From the NCBI GenBank assembly GCA_016868095.1, contig VGHV01000079.1, positions 1-9,159 of the forward strand: a stretch of 9,159 bases of DNA, read 5' to 3'. Below the pieces are notes generated by a model. That model was given only the letters and a program-made list of their open reading frames with translations, was not told where the DNA came from and did no database searches. The position numbers and the translations under genes are program-made. The stretch comes from Betaproteobacteria bacterium. Lineage in GTDB: Bacteria; Pseudomonadota; Gammaproteobacteria; Burkholderiales; Burkholderiaceae_E. Shown piece by piece: positions 7,335 through 9,159 of the stretch; within the stretch, counting starts at the first letter, position 1, and the number at the start of each line of letters is the position of its first letter.

Positions 7335-7362
7335 GGTGTCGAAGTTGGTTGCTTGCGCATCA

Positions 7363-7398
7363 CTGGGTTTTCCCCCAGAGATTGGAGCCCCCTGGGGG
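7363..7398. repeat. Overlapping, mutually exclusive hairpins
   Basis: CCCCCAG at 7372-7378 can pair perfectly with CTGGGGG at 7392-7398 (13-base loop). It can also pair with CTGGG at 7363-7367 on its other side, while CCCCC-T-GGGGG at 7388-7398 is a palindrome by itself. On the minus strand this lies in the likely 5' leader of the UPF0149-like gene. On the plus strand it is upstream of higB. There is no T-tract after it on either strand, so it is not a simple terminator. Confidence 0.45.
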
Positions 7399-7415
7399 TA
7401 TTCCTTGAAGCCTTC

Positions 7416-7436
7416 ATGTAATCTTTAAGATTGCAT
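7416..7436. promoter_or_regulatory. Probable HigA operator upstream of higB
   Basis: A 21-bp palindrome centred on T 7426: arms ATGTAATCTT (7416-7425) and AAGATTGCAT (7427-7436), with 9 of 10 positions paired and the inner 6 perfect. HigA-type antitoxins repress their own operon by binding such sites with an HTH domain. A weak promoter can be drawn with TTGCAT (7431-7436) and TACATT (7454-7459), spacer 17, which the operator would overlap. That would start the transcript at about the GTG of higB. Confidence 0.55.
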
Positions 7437-7464
7437 AAAGCGTTGAGAAACATTACATTTAGGG

Positions 7465-7743
7465 GTGATCAAACATTTTCAGCATAAAGGCTTGGAACGC
7501 TTTTTTCGTCACGGCGAGACTAAGGGCGTACTTGCGCACCATCAAAGCAGGATTCAACGCATCTTGGACTTACTTGACGATGCCTGCGAGCCCCAAGACC
7601 TGAAGATTCCCGGCATGTTCTTGCACCCACTCAAAGGTGACAGGAAGGGTCAATGGGCCATGACCGTGTCTGGAAATTGGCGTATCACGTTTGCTTTTGA
7701 CGGCGAAGACGTTGTCATTGTCAACTTGGAGGACTATCACTAA
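7465..7743 (+). CDS. higB: HigB-type mRNA interferase toxin (RelE superfamily)
   Basis: A 92-residue protein that starts VIKHFQHKGLERFF and ends GNWRITFAFDGEDVVIVNLEDYH, the hallmark start and end of HigB / plasmid maintenance killer proteins. The MFLHPLKGDRKGQWAMTVSGNWRI segment (about 51-74) holds the conserved HPLKG and the W/R residues of the RelE fold. HigB cleaves mRNA bound to ribosomes when HigA is degraded. The start is GTG at 7465. The purine-rich GAGAA at 7445-7449 is 15 bases away, so initiation may be weak or leaderless, which would limit toxin synthesis. Length is normal and no damage is seen. Its TAA overlaps the higA ATG by one base (TAATG), the usual higBA layout with toxin first. 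Confidence 0.9.
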   Translation: MIKHFQHKGLERFFRHGETKGVLAHHQSRIQRILDLLDDACEPQDLKIPGMFLHPLKGDRKGQWAMTVSGNWRITFAFDGEDVVIVNLEDYH

Positions 7744-8051
7744 TGGCTACACAATCCTTGCGCGATCCTAAGCGTCGACCGACGCATCCTGGCGCCTTGC
7801 TTCGTGAAGATGTCCTGCCTGCGCTCAAGATGACCCAAAAAGACTTTGCCGATTGGATCGGTGTGTCAAGGCTAAGCGTCTCTGAACTCGTCAATGAAAA
7901 GCGTACCGTCACGCCAGACATGGCCATGCGATTGGGCAAAGCCCTAGGTAATGGGCCGCAGATTTGGTTACGTATGCAGCAAACCTTCGATCTGTGGGAG
8001 TTATCCCAGCGTAACACTTACGATGCCATCAAAACGCTGCAACTTGCCTAG
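7743..8051 (+). CDS. higA: HigA-type antitoxin with XRE-family helix-turn-helix
   Basis: A 102-residue antitoxin. It opens with RPTHPGALLREDVLPALKMTQKDFADWIGVSRLSVSELVNEKRTVTPDMAMRLGKALGNGPQIWLRMQ (about 12-79), which is the classic HigA/VapI pattern: an HPG-x-LREDVL start, an XRE HTH at about 29-60, and the G--P--WL-MQ end. HigA binds and neutralises HigB and represses the operon, probably through the palindrome at 7416-7436. A strong ribosome-binding site GGAGGA (7728-7733) lies inside the end of higB, 9 bases from the ATG. The antitoxin therefore has a much better translation signal than the toxin, as expected for a stable pair. The last 23 bases overlap the end of the HNH gene on the other strand. 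Confidence 0.92.
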   Translation: MATQSLRDPKRRPTHPGALLREDVLPALKMTQKDFADWIGVSRLSVSELVNEKRTVTPDMAMRLGKALGNGPQIWLRMQQTFDLWELSQRNTYDAIKTLQLA

Positions 8052-8385
8052 CATTGGCTGACTCGATCGCTGTCTTGCGGTTGTGGCAGGCATCGCACAA
8101 CCCCTGAAGGTTAGCGATGTCGAACCGAGCACCCCCGGCTTTGACAGGCACGACATGGTCAACGACCGTCGCTAGTGCTATGCGCCCAGCGATGCTACAA
8201 GTTCTACAAAGTGGATCCTGACTCAACACAAGCTTGCGAAGCCTGCGCCATGTCGGCGATTGATAAAACCTAAGCTCAGGATCAAAGAGTCTGCGCGCGC
8301 GACCATAGTCCCGGTGAACAAGCTTTCGGTGGAGGCACGCTATCAAGCCACCGTCCACAAGGGCTCTATAAGTACCTGATTGCAA
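8029..8385 (-). CDS. HNH endonuclease, start uncertain
   Basis: From TTG 8385 the protein is 118 residues. FYQSPTWRRLRKLVLSQDPLCRTC (about 40-63) and ATVVDHVVPVKAGGARFDIANLQGLCDACHNRKTA (72-106) form a complete HNH domain: the metal/zinc cysteines Cys60-x-x-Cys63 and Cys97-x-x-Cys100, catalytic Asp76-His77, Asn92 and the final His101-Asn102-x-Lys104. Such small HNH proteins are common next to phage terminase genes and in mobile DNA. No terminase or other phage gene is seen here. The frame has no ATG; a stop codon lies directly before TTG 8385, and GTG at codon 10 is the other choice. The first 30 residues look unlike the family, so the 5' end may have been replaced or truncated. The gene converges on higA with a 23-base overlap. 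Confidence 0.75.
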   Translation of the reverse strand: MQSGTYRALVDGGLIACLHRKLVHRDYGRARRLFDPELRFYQSPTWRRLRKLVLSQDPLCRTCSIAGRIALATVVDHVVPVKAGGARFDIANLQGLCDACHNRKTAIESANARQVAAF

Positions 8386-8524
8386 TTAGGGCTGAGCTGC
8401 TGTAGCGTCGAGGAGGGCGTTGGCTCGTGGTCGATGCGGGCGAGGAAAGTTGGCCGATTCTGCAGGCGCTAGGATTTTTGGAGTTCTCGCGCGTCAGCTT
8501 TTGGTTGCTAGCTTTTTAACAGTC

Positions 8525-8543
8525 ATGACAAGCTGCGTGTCAT
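8525..8543. promoter_or_regulatory. Inverted repeat within the promoter of the DUF2087 gene
   Basis: ATGACA (8525-8530) and TGTCAT (8538-8543) are perfect inverted repeats, 7 bases apart. The left arm doubles as a -35-like hexamer, followed after 16 bases by CATAAT (8547-8552) as a -10; TAATAT (8549-8554) overlaps it. A regulator bound here would cover the promoter of the downstream gene. Confidence 0.45.
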
Positions 8544-8568
8544 ATTCATAATATTTAGAGCATTTTTC

Positions 8569-9045
8569 ATGTCAAACGATTGTTATGTAAACCCACCGTT
8601 TAAGCATCTTCCAGAGCTGCCGGATCGGGTGAAAGCTCTCGTCCTAAAGGAGCGGGTGCATCTTGGGAGCCTTGGCCTAGCGCAACGGCTCGAGGCCTTA
8701 TCCTTGGTTTGGTGTTGTCTTCCACGGGATTCATGCGACGAGCGTGACATCAATATCGCACTAAAAGCCCTTCTGAATGGCGCATTGGCATGGCTGGAGA
8801 CTGATCACGCTGAGCTCAGGCGCTGGTTGGTCGATACCGGATTGCTTGAGCGTGATGGTTACGGGCGCGTTTACGATCGAGTCAGCTTGACCGAGCTGCC
8901 AGCAAACTCGCAAGCGATGGTCATTAGTTTATGTGTCCATGACCCGAAGGCGATCGCCGAAGCCTGCATCGAGGCGAGAAAAGCGCATGCGGCGAGTCGT
9001 GCTGCTCGTCGTGCATTATGGGGCAATAGCCATGATCAAGGTTAG
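8569..9045 (+). CDS. DUF2087 domain protein, possible DNA-binding regulator
   Basis: A 158-residue soluble protein. Residues about 33-106 resemble DUF2087: a helical opening (LGLAQRLEALSLVWCCLP), a middle DERDINIALKALLN and the closing D-AELRRWLVDTGLLERDGYGRVYDRV, matching the family ending --LRR-LVD-GLL-R--GRYWR. DUF2087 is a small winged-helix-like domain often found beside or inside transcriptional regulators; function is not established. The C-terminus is a helical, Ala/Arg-rich tail (AIAEACIEARKAHAASRAARRALW). ATG 8569 has only AGAG at 8557-8560 as ribosome-binding signal. The gene stands alone with a recognisable promoter. An inverted repeat in that promoter could be its own operator, but this is only inference. 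Confidence 0.68.
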   Translation: MSNDCYVNPPFKHLPELPDRVKALVLKERVHLGSLGLAQRLEALSLVWCCLPRDSCDERDINIALKALLNGALAWLETDHAELRRWLVDTGLLERDGYGRVYDRVSLTELPANSQAMVISLCVHDPKAIAEACIEARKAHAASRAARRALWGNSHDQG

Positions 9046-9159
9046 AACGATGAGGGTAAAGGTTTTAGTGCTTCCTGGGCAGGTAGGCATGAATCACAAG
9101 TTTTGGCGTTAAACCGACTCTTCCCTCGAACGATGAAACTGGTCTCTCCACGCCGCCCG
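9046..9159. other. Right-edge intergenic sequence
   Basis: I see no gene, hairpin or repeat that can be supported here. A 20-codon ATG frame at 9050-9112 has no family resemblance. Confidence 0.4.

Noticed and set aside
279..7343. A shared 10-mer TGGTGTCGAA near the IS end (279-288) and before the UPF0149-like gene (7334-7343)
   Set aside because: The match stops after ten bases and many such pairs are expected by chance, so it does not mark a second IS end.
9043..9115. Possible integron attC site after the DUF2087 gene, because of GTTAAAC at about 9109
   Set aside because: The matching RYYYAAC partner and the internal paired cores are missing, and no integrase or second site is present.
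1..9159. CRISPR array, tRNA or rRNA genes
   Set aside because: No regularly spaced repeats and no cloverleaf or rRNA-like segment were seen on either strand.

Overview
The window looks like an accessory stretch of a betaproteobacterial chromosome or large plasmid, most likely Burkholderiales. The reasons are the moderately high GC, the sequence style of the cytochrome bd proteins, an IS1634/IS4-type transposase, a Tn3-style serine-recombinase remnant and a HigBA pair. The assignment rests on protein resemblance recalled without a database search.

Left part (1-3343): the 3' end of a transposase gene is followed by a compact same-strand operon. It holds a DUF2892 small membrane protein, cytochrome bd quinol oxidase subunits I and II (cydA, cydB) and a single-domain rhodanese. 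DUF2892 and rhodanese are the two halves of E. coli YgaP, and here they flank a cyanide/sulfide-tolerant type of terminal oxidase, which suggests respiration linked to sulfur or toxic ligands. The oxidase is broken. cydA has lost one base at about 1320, and cydB has an in-frame TAA at 2358-2360 plus two replaced residues at conserved positions. As written, the sequence cannot make the oxidase.

Middle part (3344-6630): a gene-poor stretch carries a heavily deleted serine-recombinase remnant on the minus strand. After it comes a three-gene + strand cassette: an outer-membrane beta-barrel-like protein, a ZnuA/TroA-type periplasmic metal-binding protein whose GTG start lies inside the previous gene, and an ABC-3 (ZnuB-type) inner-membrane permease. 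Together they would give a route for a metal, probably zinc or manganese, from the outer membrane to the cytoplasm. No ATPase gene is present. A 20-bp near-palindrome lies over the likely promoter and is a candidate metal-regulator operator.

Right part (6631-9159): a UPF0149-like protein on the minus strand is divergent from a higBA toxin-antitoxin operon. The gap between them contains a 21-bp operator-like palindrome and a set of overlapping G/C hairpins. An HNH endonuclease gene without an ATG start converges on higA and overlaps its end. The last gene encodes a DUF2087-type protein with its own promoter and an inverted repeat inside it. Remnants of mobile elements, a toxin-antitoxin pair and an HNH gene all point to a mosaic, transfer-prone region.
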